A stretch of DNA of 14,631 nt. Origin: Caccoplasma intestinavium (GTDB taxonomy: Bacteria; Bacteroidota; Bacteroidia; Bacteroidales; UBA11471). The notes beneath the pieces are model-generated. The model was not told where the DNA came from. It did no database searches and saw only the letters and a list, made by a program, of their open reading frames with translations. Location of the stretch: NCBI GenBank assembly GCA_018715885.1, contig DVKT01000021.1:1-14631 (forward strand), written 5' to 3'. Below, one piece after another: positions 1 to 7,116 of the stretch (its first letter is position 1; the number at the start of each line of letters is the position of its first letter). A program made the position numbers and the translations under genes.

Positions 1-142
1 AGCGGTCGATGGTATCGAACGATGTCTGGAATTGCATACCGGCGACACGTTCGCTACCCAACGTACTCAAACATCGATCGCAGATGAGACCGCGTATTTT
101 GTCAAATCCGATTTTCTCTTCAAAATTTTGAGGATAGGTCAT
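1..142 (-). CDS. mutS2: MutS2 endonuclease/recombination inhibitor, N-terminus only (cut by window edge)
   Basis: I translated this stretch from the ATG at 142 leftwards: 47 codons are open to the window edge, starting MTYPQNFEEKIGFDKIRG and continuing with CLSTLGSERV. That is the typical opening of Bacteroidales MutS2, a MutS-like ATPase which in studied bacteria suppresses homologous recombination or rescues collided ribosomes and carries a C-terminal Smr nuclease domain. None of the ATPase or Smr motifs fall inside the window, so the assignment rests on the N-terminal signature alone. It lies 70 nt downstream of corA on the same strand. A good -7 promoter match (TACCTTTG) just upstream suggests its own transcription start. 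Confidence 0.75.
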   Translation of the reverse strand, partial: MTYPQNFEEKIGFDKIRGLICDRCLSTLGSERVAGMQFQTSFDTIDR

Positions 143-165
143 ATTCTCTTACTTGTGATTTCCTG

Positions 166-173
166 CAAAGGTA
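166..173 (-). promoter_or_regulatory. Putative Bacteroidota -7 element upstream of mutS2
   Basis: Read on the minus strand this is TACCTTTG, a full match to the TAnnTTTG -7 consensus of the Bacteroidota primary sigma factor, 24 nt before the mutS2 ATG. No clear TTTG is seen at -33. A 7-bp inverted repeat (ATGTATA-N10-TATACAT, 188-211) occupies that place and could be an operator or simply AT-rich noise. Confidence 0.4.
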
Positions 174-212
174 CGAAATCTTGTTTTATGTATAAGAGGG
201 AAGATATACATG

Positions 213-1241
213 TTATTTCCATTTTTTCGTTTTGAGAAAAATATAGACCCCTACACCGATACATATCATGAGAAGCCATGCCGCTATGTAGCCGTATTGC
301 CAGCTCAGTTCGGGCATATTGTCGAAATTCATACCCCAAACGCCGACGAGAAATGTCAGAGGTATGAAGATTGTAGAGACGATCGTCAGGCGTTTCATGA
401 TGGAATTCATGCGTAAATCGTTGTTGGAGATATATAAATCGACAAGAGAAGAGAGCGTTTCACGGCAAATTTCGATGTTTTGTGCAACGTAGTTTATGTG
501 GTCGTTGAGATCGTTGAAAAATGCCCGATTGGTTTTGTGTATCAAAGGCGAGTCCGATCGGATCAGTCGGGAGTATTGTTCTTTCAGTGGTAAGACGGTC
601 CGTTTCAAGAGAAGGTATCTTCTCCTCAAAGTTTGTATTTCGATACCGATTTCATAAGCGCTTTTTTCAAGCAGAAGTTCCGATTCCAGATCTTCGAGGC
701 TGTTGTCGATTTGTGCCGATACCGAAATGAAATTTGTTACCAGATCGTTTAGTAAAACGGTAAGCAGATAATCGGAGGGACGGGTTCGGATTTTCAAGAT
801 ATTGTTTCGCAAGGCGTTCTCTATACCTCGGAAGGCCGGAGTTTCATACTCCATAAACGTAAGAATGAAGTTCTCGCCTTGTACGATGCTTACCTGGGAT
901 TCTTTTTCTTTGTCGAAGTATTTTGCGATGACGATATTGAACTTTTCATATTCTTCGATTTTACAGGGGTGATTGGGATTGAGAATATCCTGCATGACCA
1001 AAAAGTTGATGCCGAAATGTGTGCAAATGTTTTGTATGTCGGAGGTATTTTGCAATCCGCATATTTGGAGCCAATGAATATAATCGGGACGTTCTGTTTC
1101 CGGAATGAGGATTTGAAGGTCGTTTTCGATGTGCTCATCAATATCGTTGGCGTTATAACTGAACAAATGCAATCGGGTGGGAGCCATGTTCTCGCTGTCG
1201 TAGCTGAGACGATCGGTAAGAAGGTTGTTGTTTGTATTCAT
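213..1241 (-). CDS. corA: CorA-family magnesium/divalent cation channel
   Basis: A 342-residue inner-membrane cation channel of the CorA/MIT family, which forms pentamers importing Mg2+ (some members take Co2+/Ni2+ or export Zn2+). Residues 1 to about 280 form the soluble cytoplasmic domain, with long charged helices around 170-280. Two membrane helices follow near 286-302 and 316-336. The family signature GMN is at 303-305, followed by the expected F-x-x-M-P-E-L in the periplasmic loop. The lysine-rich C-terminus KTKKWK matches the basic sphincter that ends CorA proteins. The length is normal for the family. The gene is divergent from tspO across a 173-nt gap and lies upstream of mutS2. Whether the true substrate is Mg2+ cannot be read from sequence. 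Confidence 0.93.
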   Translation of the reverse strand: MNTNNNLLTDRLSYDSENMAPTRLHLFSYNANDIDEHIENDLQILIPETERPDYIHWLQICGLQNTSDIQNICTHFGINFLVMQDILNPNHPCKIEEYEKFNIVIAKYFDKEKESQVSIVQGENFILTFMEYETPAFRGIENALRNNILKIRTRPSDYLLTVLLNDLVTNFISVSAQIDNSLEDLESELLLEKSAYEIGIEIQTLRRRYLLLKRTVLPLKEQYSRLIRSDSPLIHKTNRAFFNDLNDHINYVAQNIEICRETLSSLVDLYISNNDLRMNSIMKRLTIVSTIFIPLTFLVGVWGMNFDNMPELSWQYGYIAAWLLMICIGVGVYIFLKTKKWK

Positions 1242-1277
1242 CGAGCTTTGGAGAAATTTTTACGGTATTTTTGTCGT

Positions 1278-1285
1278 CTAAGGTA
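1278..1285 (-). promoter_or_regulatory. Possible -7 element for corA
   Basis: The minus-strand read is TACCTTAG, one mismatch from TAnnTTTG, 36 nt upstream of the corA start. No clear -33 TTTG is visible, so this is a weak call based on position and partial consensus. Confidence 0.25.
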
Positions 1286-1346
1286 CAAGATATTATCGTT
1301 TTAGTTAATAAAGAATGATTATTTTTCGATCTATTGAGTTAAAAAA

Positions 1347-1369
1347 TATTGTTTAGGGTATGAACAATA
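1347..1369. promoter_or_regulatory. Inverted repeat TATTGTT-N9-AACAATA, possible operator upstream of tspO
   Basis: Two perfect 7-nt arms (1347-1353 and 1363-1369) with a 9-nt spacer lie in the corA/tspO divergent gap, 45 nt before the tspO ATG. A near-consensus -7 (TATGTTTA, 1380-1387) follows, which would place the repeat over the -33 region. The symmetry is seen directly; the operator role is inferred, and AT-rich repeats like this can arise by chance. Confidence 0.3.
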
Positions 1370-1414
1370 AAAAAGTTATTATGTTTATAAAGAAATAGAC
1401 GAAAAATTCAAGTC

Positions 1415-1876
1415 ATGAAAAAAGTGTGGGATTATCTTTGGCCGGTTTTGTTATGCGTGGGAGTAGGAGTTACTGCCGGCTTTTTTCAGCGGTCAGCCAT
1501 AGAAGAGTGGTATCCGCTGTTGCATAAACCGTCGATAACGCCTCCGGCGATTGTTTTTCCCATTGTATGGAGTATCCTTTACGTTTTGATGGGGCTGTCT
1601 CTCTCTTTTCTTATAAAGAGGAAATCGGCAAAATGGTTGATTGCCGTATGGGGTGCGCAATTATTTTTTAATTTCCTTTGGAGCATTCTGTTTTTCAGTT
1701 GGAGAAGCCCGTTATTGGGATTGTTGGATATTTTGTTGCTCGATTTTCTCGTCGTTTTCTATATATGCAAAGCCTATGTACCTAGCCGCATATCATCGTG
1801 GTTGTTTATCCCGTATATACTGTGGCTGCTTTTGGCAACATATCTCAATGTATATATCTGTTTTTATAATCCGTAA
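1415..1876 (+). CDS. tspO: TspO/MBR family tryptophan-rich sensory protein
   Basis: A 153-residue membrane protein of the TspO/peripheral benzodiazepine receptor family, which has five helices and binds porphyrins and other hydrophobic ligands; proposed roles include tetrapyrrole handling and oxidative or light stress signalling. Visible family motifs: W32-Y33, K38-P39, the PP at 43-44 followed by FPxxW (48-52) and LYxxMG (55-60), Q82 with N86 and W89 in the third helix, and the closing ATYLN at 141-145. The length is normal. It starts at an ATG 173 nt from divergent corA. The sod gene follows after 29 nt with no terminator between, so the two are probably co-transcribed. The ligand and function in this host are unknown. 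Confidence 0.92.
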   Translation: MKKVWDYLWPVLLCVGVGVTAGFFQRSAIEEWYPLLHKPSITPPAIVFPIVWSILYVLMGLSLSFLIKRKSAKWLIAVWGAQLFFNFLWSILFFSWRSPLLGLLDILLLDFLVVFYICKAYVPSRISSWLFIPYILWLLLATYLNVYICFYNP

Positions 1877-1905
1877 ATTTATTGTTTAACTAAAAAAATA
1901 CGACT

Positions 1906-2478
1906 ATGACACATGTAATGCCCAAACTTCCGTATGCCGACGATGCTCTTGCTCCGGTGATGAGTAAAGAAACCATTGATTACCATTATGGTAAACATTT
2001 GCAGACTTATATCGACAATCTCAATCGCTTGATTGCTGATACGCCTTACGCCGATATGACCCTCGATGAGATTGTAAAAAGCTCCGACGGTGCGATCTTT
2101 AATAATGCAGCACAGACGTGGAACCACACGTTTTTTTTCGAGACTTTGACGCCCCGGGAAAAGAAAATCCCTGAAAAGTTATCCGAAGCGTTGATTCGGG
2201 AATTCGGGTCGGTCGAATCGTTCAAAGACCAGTTTTCCAAGGCGGCGGTTTCTTTGTTCGGTTCCGGTTGGGTATGGCTTGCTATCGACAAACATGGCAA
2301 GTTATCGATAGAATCGGCTCAAAATGCAGGGAATCCGTTGACGAAATTGTTGAAACCGTTATTGACTGTCGATGTGTGGGAACATGCTTATTATATCGAT
2401 TATCGCAATCGTCGGGCCGATTTCATAAAAGCTTTTTGGGCGATCGTTGATTGGGACAAGGTTGCCGAGCGCCTCTAA
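1906..2478 (+). CDS. sodB: Superoxide dismutase, Fe (or cambialistic Fe/Mn) type
   Basis: A 190-residue cytoplasmic enzyme that converts superoxide to oxygen and hydrogen peroxide. All four metal ligands are present: H27 in YHYGKH, H74 in TWNH, and D156 and H160 in DVWEHAYY. The active-site glutamine lies in AAQ (Q70), the arrangement typical of iron enzymes; related Bacteroides enzymes are known to be cambialistic, so Mn use is possible. There is no signal peptide. It starts at ATG 1906, with a second in-frame ATG at residue 5 that could also serve. It lies 29 nt downstream of tspO and ends in a strong hairpin terminator. The pairing with tspO suggests a shared oxidative-stress role, which is an inference from position. 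Confidence 0.96.
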   Translation: MTHVMPKLPYADDALAPVMSKETIDYHYGKHLQTYIDNLNRLIADTPYADMTLDEIVKSSDGAIFNNAAQTWNHTFFFETLTPREKKIPEKLSEALIREFGSVESFKDQFSKAAVSLFGSGWVWLAIDKHGKLSIESAQNAGNPLTKLLKPLLTVDVWEHAYYIDYRNRRADFIKAFWAIVDWDKVAERL

Positions 2479-2484
2479 TCAAAT

Positions 2485-2514
2485 AAAAACCGGGAAACAT
2501 CGTTCCCGGTTTTT
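2485..2514. terminator. Bidirectional intrinsic terminator shared by sodB and phoU
   Basis: A 12-bp perfect stem, AAAAACCGGGAA (2485-2496) pairing with TTCCCGGTTTTT (2503-2514), has a 6-nt loop. A T run continues on the plus strand to 2516, and the complementary T-rich tract lies on the minus strand. It lies 6 nt after the sodB stop and directly abuts the phoU stop codon (2515-2517), so it can end both convergent transcripts. Confidence 0.9.
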
Positions 2515-3204
2515 TTATTCTTCATCGATAGAAGGTGCGGTAGAGTGAATATGTTTCAGAACTTCGGCGTCTATGTAGAATACGGTTTCTTCGGCTAGAT
2601 TGATGATATGGTCGCCGGTACGTTCCAGTTTGCGTAATATGGCAGCTATTTCTAAGCAGAATCGAATGGCCGACGGGTTGTTTTTAGCGTACTCTGCCAG
2701 TTTATCAAGAGCTTTTTGATTGAGTGAATCCAAAAGGTCGTCTTTATCGATAACCGATTTTGCCAAAGACGCATCGGAATTTTCAAGTGCTTTGTGCGTA
2801 GTAGAGAACATGTGTAGTACTTGGTCGTACATCTCTTTCATTTCCAATACGTTGAATAGCTGTTTGTCTTCTTCTGTCAGGTTATTTCTTGCGACGAAAC
2901 GGGCGATACTATCGGCGTAGTCTCCTATGCGTTCGAGATTGTTGTTGATTTTCAACATGGCGAGTGCGAAACGCAGGTCTACGGCCACAGGATTGTATAG
3001 GGCAATGAAATCTTCGATGTCGCTGTCTATTTTCAGTTCAAATGCGTTCACCCGTTTTTCTCTTGATGCAACGCTGTTTGCAAGGTCGTCGTCGTTATTG
3101 CGTAATGCGTTGAACGCATTTTCGAGTTGCTGGTGTACCAATAGCCACATATCATTTACTTCTTCTTTTATAGCAAGAAGTTCGTTCTCAACAAATTTTA
3201 CCAT
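2515..3204 (-). CDS. phoU: Phosphate transport regulator PhoU
   Basis: A 229-residue cytoplasmic, all-helical protein with two PhoU repeats, each a three-helix bundle. It couples the PstSCAB transporter to the phosphate two-component sensor and limits phosphate uptake. The two metal-binding signatures are clear: ERIGDYADSIAR at 91-102 and ERTGDHIINLAEE at 194-206. The length is normal for PhoU. It is the last gene of the pst operon, 17 nt after pstB, and its stop codon touches the shared terminator. No phoR or phoB homologue is in the window, so the sensor partner must be encoded elsewhere. Confidence 0.95.
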   Translation of the reverse strand: MVKFVENELLAIKEEVNDMWLLVHQQLENAFNALRNNDDDLANSVASREKRVNAFELKIDSDIEDFIALYNPVAVDLRFALAMLKINNNLERIGDYADSIARFVARNNLTEEDKQLFNVLEMKEMYDQVLHMFSTTHKALENSDASLAKSVIDKDDLLDSLNQKALDKLAEYAKNNPSAIRFCLEIAAILRKLERTGDHIINLAEETVFYIDAEVLKHIHSTAPSIDEE

Positions 3205-3221
3205 AGTAAAGTCTTTTTATT

Positions 3222-3974
3222 TTATCCAAAACGTCCTGTAATATAATTTTGCGTAGCTTCTTCGGTGGGATTTGTAAAAATCTTTTTGGTATCATCGTAT
3301 TCGATCATTTCTCCGAGGTAGAAAAATGCCGTTTTATGACTTACCCGTGCTGCTTGTTGCATGCTGTGGGTTACGATAACGATGGTCGTCTGTTTACATA
3401 ATTCGCATATCAACTCTTCTATTTTTGCTGTCGATATGGGATCCAGAGCCGATGCCGGTTCGTCCATCAGCAGGACCGAGGGCGATATTGCCATGGCACG
3501 GGCTATGCACAAGCGTTGCTGTTGACCGCCGGATAGGGCATAAGCCGATTCTTTCAGTTTGTCTTTTACCTCATTCCATAAAGCCGCACCTTTTAAGGCT
3601 TCTTCTACTTTGTGCGAAATAAATTCTTTATCTCTGAATCCATTGACACGCAGACCATAAGCAACATTTTCGAAAATGCTTTTAGGAAAAGGGTTCGGCC
3701 GTTGGAAAACCATTCCGACATTTCTCCGCAATACATCTACTTCGACCGATTTATCATATATGTCCTGACCGTCGATATAGATGTTTCCCGTCAGTCTTGT
3801 ATGTGGTATCAGGTCATTCATTCGATTGAAAAGCCGTAAGAATGTTGATTTCCCGCACCCCGACGGGCCGATAAATGCCACAACTTGATTTTCGGGGATA
3901 GATAGAGATATGTTTTTCAGTGCATGGAAGTCTCCATAATAAAAATCTACATGGTTCGCTTCTATTTTGTTCAT
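3222..3974 (-). CDS. pstB: Phosphate ABC transporter ATP-binding protein PstB
   Basis: The 250-residue ATPase of the PstSCAB phosphate importer, located at the cytoplasmic face of the membrane. Motifs in order: Walker A GPSGCGKST at 36-44; the Q-loop region with VFQRPNPFPKS, the Pst-specific form; the ABC signature LSGGQQQR; Walker B LLMDEPASALDP; and the switch histidine in VTHSM. The length is typical. It starts at the ATG at 3974, 15 nt after the pstA stop, with phoU following after 17 nt, so it is tightly packed inside the operon. All catalytic elements look intact. Confidence 0.97.
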   Translation of the reverse strand: MNKIEANHVDFYYGDFHALKNISLSIPENQVVAFIGPSGCGKSTFLRLFNRMNDLIPHTRLTGNIYIDGQDIYDKSVEVDVLRRNVGMVFQRPNPFPKSIFENVAYGLRVNGFRDKEFISHKVEEALKGAALWNEVKDKLKESAYALSGGQQQRLCIARAMAISPSVLLMDEPASALDPISTAKIEELICELCKQTTIVIVTHSMQQAARVSHKTAFFYLGEMIEYDDTKKIFTNPTEEATQNYITGRFG

Positions 3975-3989
3975 GTCTGTTTGGGTTTA

Positions 3990-4871
3990 TTATTTTAACT
4001 TGATTTTTTTATCGAAATAATTCCGTATACCATTGGCCGCTAAATTCATTATCAAGACGATGACGATGAGGACAAATGCTGTTCCGTAAGCGATCGGTTG
4101 TTGTGCTTCGACATCGGTTCCGCTGGTTGCAACGACATAAAGATGATAAGGCAATGCCATACACTGGTCGAAAATACTGGTCGGCAATTTCGGTAAAAAG
4201 TATGCTGCGCAGGTGAACAAGATAGGTGCTGTCTCTCCCGAGACACGTCCCAGCGAGAGTATGAGTCCCGTAATGATCCGGGGAGTGGCCATAGGAAGCA
4301 GGACTTTCCAGATGGTCTGTGCTTTGGTTGCCCCTAAGGCCATACTGCCTTCTCTGAAATAGGACGGGATATCTTTGAACGTCTCTTCGGTTGTGCGAAT
4401 GATGATGGGTAGAGCAAGCAATCCCAGCGTCAATGAACCGGCCAATATGCTGTCTCCGAAATTGAGTCGGTTGACAAAGAATGCCATACCGAACAAGCCG
4501 AATACAATAGACGGGATACCGGCCAGATTGTTGGTCATCGTACGGATAAAATTTACGATTTTTCCTGAGCGGGCATATTCGTTCATATATATTCCGCTCA
4601 TGATTCCGATGGGGAACGCAAACAAGGCACTGCCTATCATCAGGTAGAAAGTACCGACTATCGCCGGCCATATTCCGCCTTTGGTCATGCCGTCGCTGGG
4701 GGCTTGAGTGATAAAATCCCAACTGATTACCCCGATGCCTTTGATGATGATAAAGCCTAAAATAAAAAACAATATAGCGACGATGCTGTAACTGAAAATA
4801 CGGAATAGGGTAAACATCAGGTTTTGGGTTATCCGTCGCCGTTTTGAAAATAGGGAGGTATCGAAATTCAT
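3990..4871 (-). CDS. pstA: Phosphate ABC transporter permease PstA
   Basis: A 293-residue inner-membrane permease that forms the phosphate channel with PstC. A basic N-terminus (KRRR at 10-13) precedes TM1 at about 26-46. A periplasmic stretch with the PstA-typical GGIWPAIVGT follows (65-74), then the remaining five helices of the transport fold. The ABC permease EAA loop that docks PstB is at about 174-198 (EGSMALGATKAQ). GRVSGETAPILF (208-219) is the conserved PstA segment matching GRAIGETMAV in PstC. The start lies 6 nt after the pstC stop, implying translational coupling. Length and motifs are normal, in contrast to its partner PstC. Confidence 0.95.
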   Translation of the reverse strand: MNFDTSLFSKRRRITQNLMFTLFRIFSYSIVAILFFILGFIIIKGIGVISWDFITQAPSDGMTKGGIWPAIVGTFYLMIGSALFAFPIGIMSGIYMNEYARSGKIVNFIRTMTNNLAGIPSIVFGLFGMAFFVNRLNFGDSILAGSLTLGLLALPIIIRTTEETFKDIPSYFREGSMALGATKAQTIWKVLLPMATPRIITGLILSLGRVSGETAPILFTCAAYFLPKLPTSIFDQCMALPYHLYVVATSGTDVEAQQPIAYGTAFVLIVIVLIMNLAANGIRNYFDKKIKLK

Positions 4872-4877
4872 ATATGG

Positions 4878-6071
4878 TCAGTTTTTTATTTTGTTGCGGG
4901 AAGAGACGATTTCGACGCAAGAGTTGATAAATAAGGTGATGAAGAAGAGTATGACGCCGAGTAGAAACAACGATTGATAATGTGCGCCTCCGGCCGGGGC
5001 TTCTCCCAGTTCGGCTGCAATGGTAGCCGGGATTGTCCTCAGCGGTTCTAAAATAGAGGTGGGTATGACTGCTGCGTTACCGGTGACCATGAGCACAGCC
5101 ATAGTTTCTCCTATGGCGCGGCCTATCCCCAGTACTACCCCCGATGTGATTCCCGAGATAGAAGACGGGATCACCACTTTGTATATGGTTTGCCACTGTG
5201 TCGACCCGAGTGCCAGACTGGCTTCTCGCATGGAACGCGGACAGTTGCTCATCGCGTCTTCCGCAACGGTAATGATTGTCGGTAAAGCCATGATTGCTAA
5301 TATGATGCTTCCTGCCAATCCCGATTCTCCCACAGGTAGGTCGAATGTGTTTTGCAACAGCGGAACGATGACTGCCAGTCCGAAAAATCCGTAAACGACC
5401 GAGGGGATTCCGTTGAGCAATTCGATAATGGGTTTCAGAATATTCCTGATTTTAGGATTGGCGACTTCGGACATATAGATGGCAACGGAAAGTCCGAACG
5501 GGAGGGCTATCAGTATGGCGAAAAAACTAACCCAAAGAGTCCCGTACAATAAAGGTAATATCCCGAAGATGGGTGATGGGGTAGCTGTCGGATACCATTC
5601 TGTCCCGAGCAAAACATCTTTTGCCGGAATATCCCTGTCTTCGAGCATGCGTATGTCGGGTTCGTTCAGGATTAAGTTTTGGGGAACAAATGCGATCATT
5701 CCTTGATTTCGGCGGATTAAATCTCCAATTTTTTTGCCGGCATATTCGTATTCCGAGCCGAGTTCTTCTTCGGAGTAATGTTTTGACAAATCTTCGAGAC
5801 GGAATGTTTGTACGGGAATATCGCTGCCTCCGAGCTCTTTCCAGTTGACAATTTCTTCATCGAACAAATCTTTTATCTGTTGGGAACTGAGAGATTTTAT
5901 CGGATTTTCTTTATTGACGACAAGAGTATAGCCGTCTTCTACTATCGGATTATTGAAGAGCCCGACTGCTTCGGTAAAAAGGAATCCGATAATCAATAAA
6001 ATAATGGCACTGGTTACAAAACCGCTTACGGTAAATACCCGTTTCGCGATATGATCGATCCACTTTTTCAT
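4878..6071 (-). CDS. pstC: Phosphate ABC transporter permease PstC with an embedded PstS-like lobe
   Basis: A 397-residue inner-membrane permease, about 80 longer than the Escherichia coli protein. The C-terminal part is an ordinary PstC: the LLYGTLWVSF segment (174-183) opens the core, the EAA loop is at about 282-308 and GRAIGETMAVL at 317-327. The odd part is the loop between TM1 (about 16-36) and the core. Residues about 42-152 form an extra periplasmic domain containing LVVNKENPIKSLS and IVNWKELGG, closely resembling residues 102-208 of PstS from the same operon. The SSGT phosphate-binding loop of PstS has no counterpart here, so it is more likely a docking or structural lobe than a second binding site. 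It lies 17 nt after pstS and 6 nt before pstA. Homologues with this insertion may be common in Bacteroidota. Confidence 0.95.
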   Translation of the reverse strand: MKKWIDHIAKRVFTVSGFVTSAIILLIIGFLFTEAVGLFNNPIVEDGYTLVVNKENPIKSLSSQQIKDLFDEEIVNWKELGGSDIPVQTFRLEDLSKHYSEEELGSEYEYAGKKIGDLIRRNQGMIAFVPQNLILNEPDIRMLEDRDIPAKDVLLGTEWYPTATPSPIFGILPLLYGTLWVSFFAILIALPFGLSVAIYMSEVANPKIRNILKPIIELLNGIPSVVYGFFGLAVIVPLLQNTFDLPVGESGLAGSIILAIMALPTIITVAEDAMSNCPRSMREASLALGSTQWQTIYKVVIPSSISGITSGVVLGIGRAIGETMAVLMVTGNAAVIPTSILEPLRTIPATIAAELGEAPAGGAHYQSLFLLGVILFFITLFINSCVEIVSSRNKIKN

Positions 6072-6088
6072 GTGTAATTCTTGTTTGG

Positions 6089-6907
6089 TTACATGGCGGG
6101 AATGAACCCTAATTTCAAAGATATATTTTCGGCTCTCTCCGATGTGATGAATTGTAGGTAAGGTTGTACTTTGTTTTTATCTTTTTTATTGTAGTAGTAA
6201 TAAAGAGGACGTACGATAGGATATTTTTTTGCCCGGGCGTTTTCTATCGACGGGTATGCATAGCTTTTCCCGCCATCATAAGAAACTTTTATGGCTTTTA
6301 CATGAGGATTCAAGTAGGCCATGCCTACATATCCGATAGCTCCTTTGGTCTGCCTTATCGATTGTATGATCGCTCCGGTGGCCGGCATGGATAATATGTT
6401 ATTGGTATAATTCTTGTTTTCGAGAACACTTTCTTTGAAAAATTCGTAAGTACCCGAAGAGGTTTCCCGAGAATAGACTATGATTTTTGCATCGGGACCG
6501 CCAACCTCTTTCCAGTTGGTTATTTTACCTCGGAAAATGGCTTCCAGTTCTTCCCGGGTAAGGCTGTCTACCGGATTCGAAGGATTTACGATTATCGCCA
6601 ATGCATCATAAGCGACGATTTCTTCACACAGCTCCATTTTATTTTGTTTCGTTTTTATTTTTTCTCCGAATTTTATGCGGCGAGATGCCATGGCAATATC
6701 GGTTGTTCCTTCCATAATGGCCGAAATACCTACTCCGCTGCCTCCGCCGGTTACCGTAACGGCGGCGCCCGGATATTCTTTCATAAATGTTTCGGCCCAT
6801 TCTTGGGTGAGGGGTAGAACCGTATCGCTGCCTTTGATGCGTTGCGCAGATATAGATTCTGTAATGAAGAGGAAAAGAACCGGAATCAAAAGAATGTTTT
6901 TGTACAT
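6089..6907 (-). CDS. pstS: Periplasmic phosphate-binding protein PstS
   Basis: The 272-residue substrate-binding protein of the phosphate importer. A signal peptide is visible at 1-21 (hydrophobic core ILLIPVLFLFI, likely cleavage after SISA); no lipobox cysteine is present, so it should be a free periplasmic protein. GSDTVLPLTQEWAE (27-40) and GGGSGVGISAIMEG (54-67) supply binding residues of the first lobe. SRETSSGTYEFF (146-157) is the phosphate-binding loop of the second. It is shorter than the 346-residue E. coli protein but in line with the compact PstS class. It is the first gene of pstSCAB-phoU, and the 209-nt divergent gap upstream holds symmetrical operator candidates, consistent with phosphate-starvation control. 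Confidence 0.95.
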   Translation of the reverse strand: MYKNILLIPVLFLFITESISAQRIKGSDTVLPLTQEWAETFMKEYPGAAVTVTGGGSGVGISAIMEGTTDIAMASRRIKFGEKIKTKQNKMELCEEIVAYDALAIIVNPSNPVDSLTREELEAIFRGKITNWKEVGGPDAKIIVYSRETSSGTYEFFKESVLENKNYTNNILSMPATGAIIQSIRQTKGAIGYVGMAYLNPHVKAIKVSYDGGKSYAYPSIENARAKKYPIVRPLYYYYNKKDKNKVQPYLQFITSERAENISLKLGFIPAM

Positions 6908-6946
6908 ATTTTACAGCATTGATTTGACGCTGCAAAAATCATATTA

Positions 6947-6965
6947 TAACATGAGAAATATGTTA
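6947..6965. promoter_or_regulatory. Inverted repeat TAACAT-N7-ATGTTA upstream of pstS, candidate operator
   Basis: Two perfect 6-nt arms (6947-6952 and 6960-6965) are centred about 49 nt upstream of the pstS ATG. A poor -7 candidate for pstS (GATTTTTG on the minus strand, 6933-6940, one mismatch to TAnnTTTG) follows, so the repeat would cover the -33 position, as expected for an activator site at a promoter with a weak -33 element. The regulator is not known; PhoB boxes in enterobacteria are direct repeats, so this would be a different arrangement. Confidence 0.35.
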
Positions 6966-6983
6966 CATTCAGATTAAAATTTC

Positions 6984-6995
6984 TTTTCATGAAAA
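6984..6995. promoter_or_regulatory. 12-bp perfect palindrome TTTTCATGAAAA between pstS and the GNAT gene
   Basis: Self-complementary over 12 bp, 77-88 nt upstream of pstS and 47 nt before the GNAT -7 element. It could be a second protein-binding site in the divergent control region, but the arms are AT-rich and the region is very AT-rich, so chance is a real alternative. Confidence 0.2.
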
Positions 6996-7041
6996 ATTTT
7001 TTTTAATGTACTTTATTATGGTTTACCTATTTAGAATGGAT

Positions 7042-7049
7042 TATCTTTG
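7042..7049 (+). promoter_or_regulatory. Bacteroidota-type -7 element (TATCTTTG) for the GNAT gene
   Basis: A full match to TAnnTTTG, 67 nt before the GNAT ATG. A TATG at 7017-7020 lies 21 nt upstream in roughly the -33 position. The fit to consensus is good for -7 and poor for -33. Confidence 0.5.
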
Positions 7050-7116
7050 TACAATCTGTTTGAGATGTTAGGATTCTCTTTTTGCGTAAGGAGCTGATTT
7101 TTAGAAATGAATGTAA

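Noticed and set aside
188..211. Inverted repeat ATGTATA-N10-TATACAT after corA as a terminator
   Set aside because: The stem is AT-only apart from one pair and no T run follows on the minus strand, so it is not a convincing intrinsic terminator. It is mentioned only as a possible site near the mutS2 promoter.
879..1304. Plus-strand open frame of 141 codons opposite corA
   Set aside because: It lies almost wholly antisense to a clear corA gene and has no family resemblance.
1906..1917. Near-identical first codons of sodB and glnS (ATGACACA-GTA)
   Set aside because: Only about 12 bases match and the proteins are unrelated. A chance match or shared preference for early Thr-His codons is sufficient.
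4009..4920. A 303-codon open frame on the minus strand overlapping pstA in another frame
   Set aside because: Although longer than pstA itself, its product is rich in Arg, His, Gln and Tyr, as expected from reading a hydrophobic membrane protein out of frame. The pstA frame has all family motifs and fits the operon spacing.
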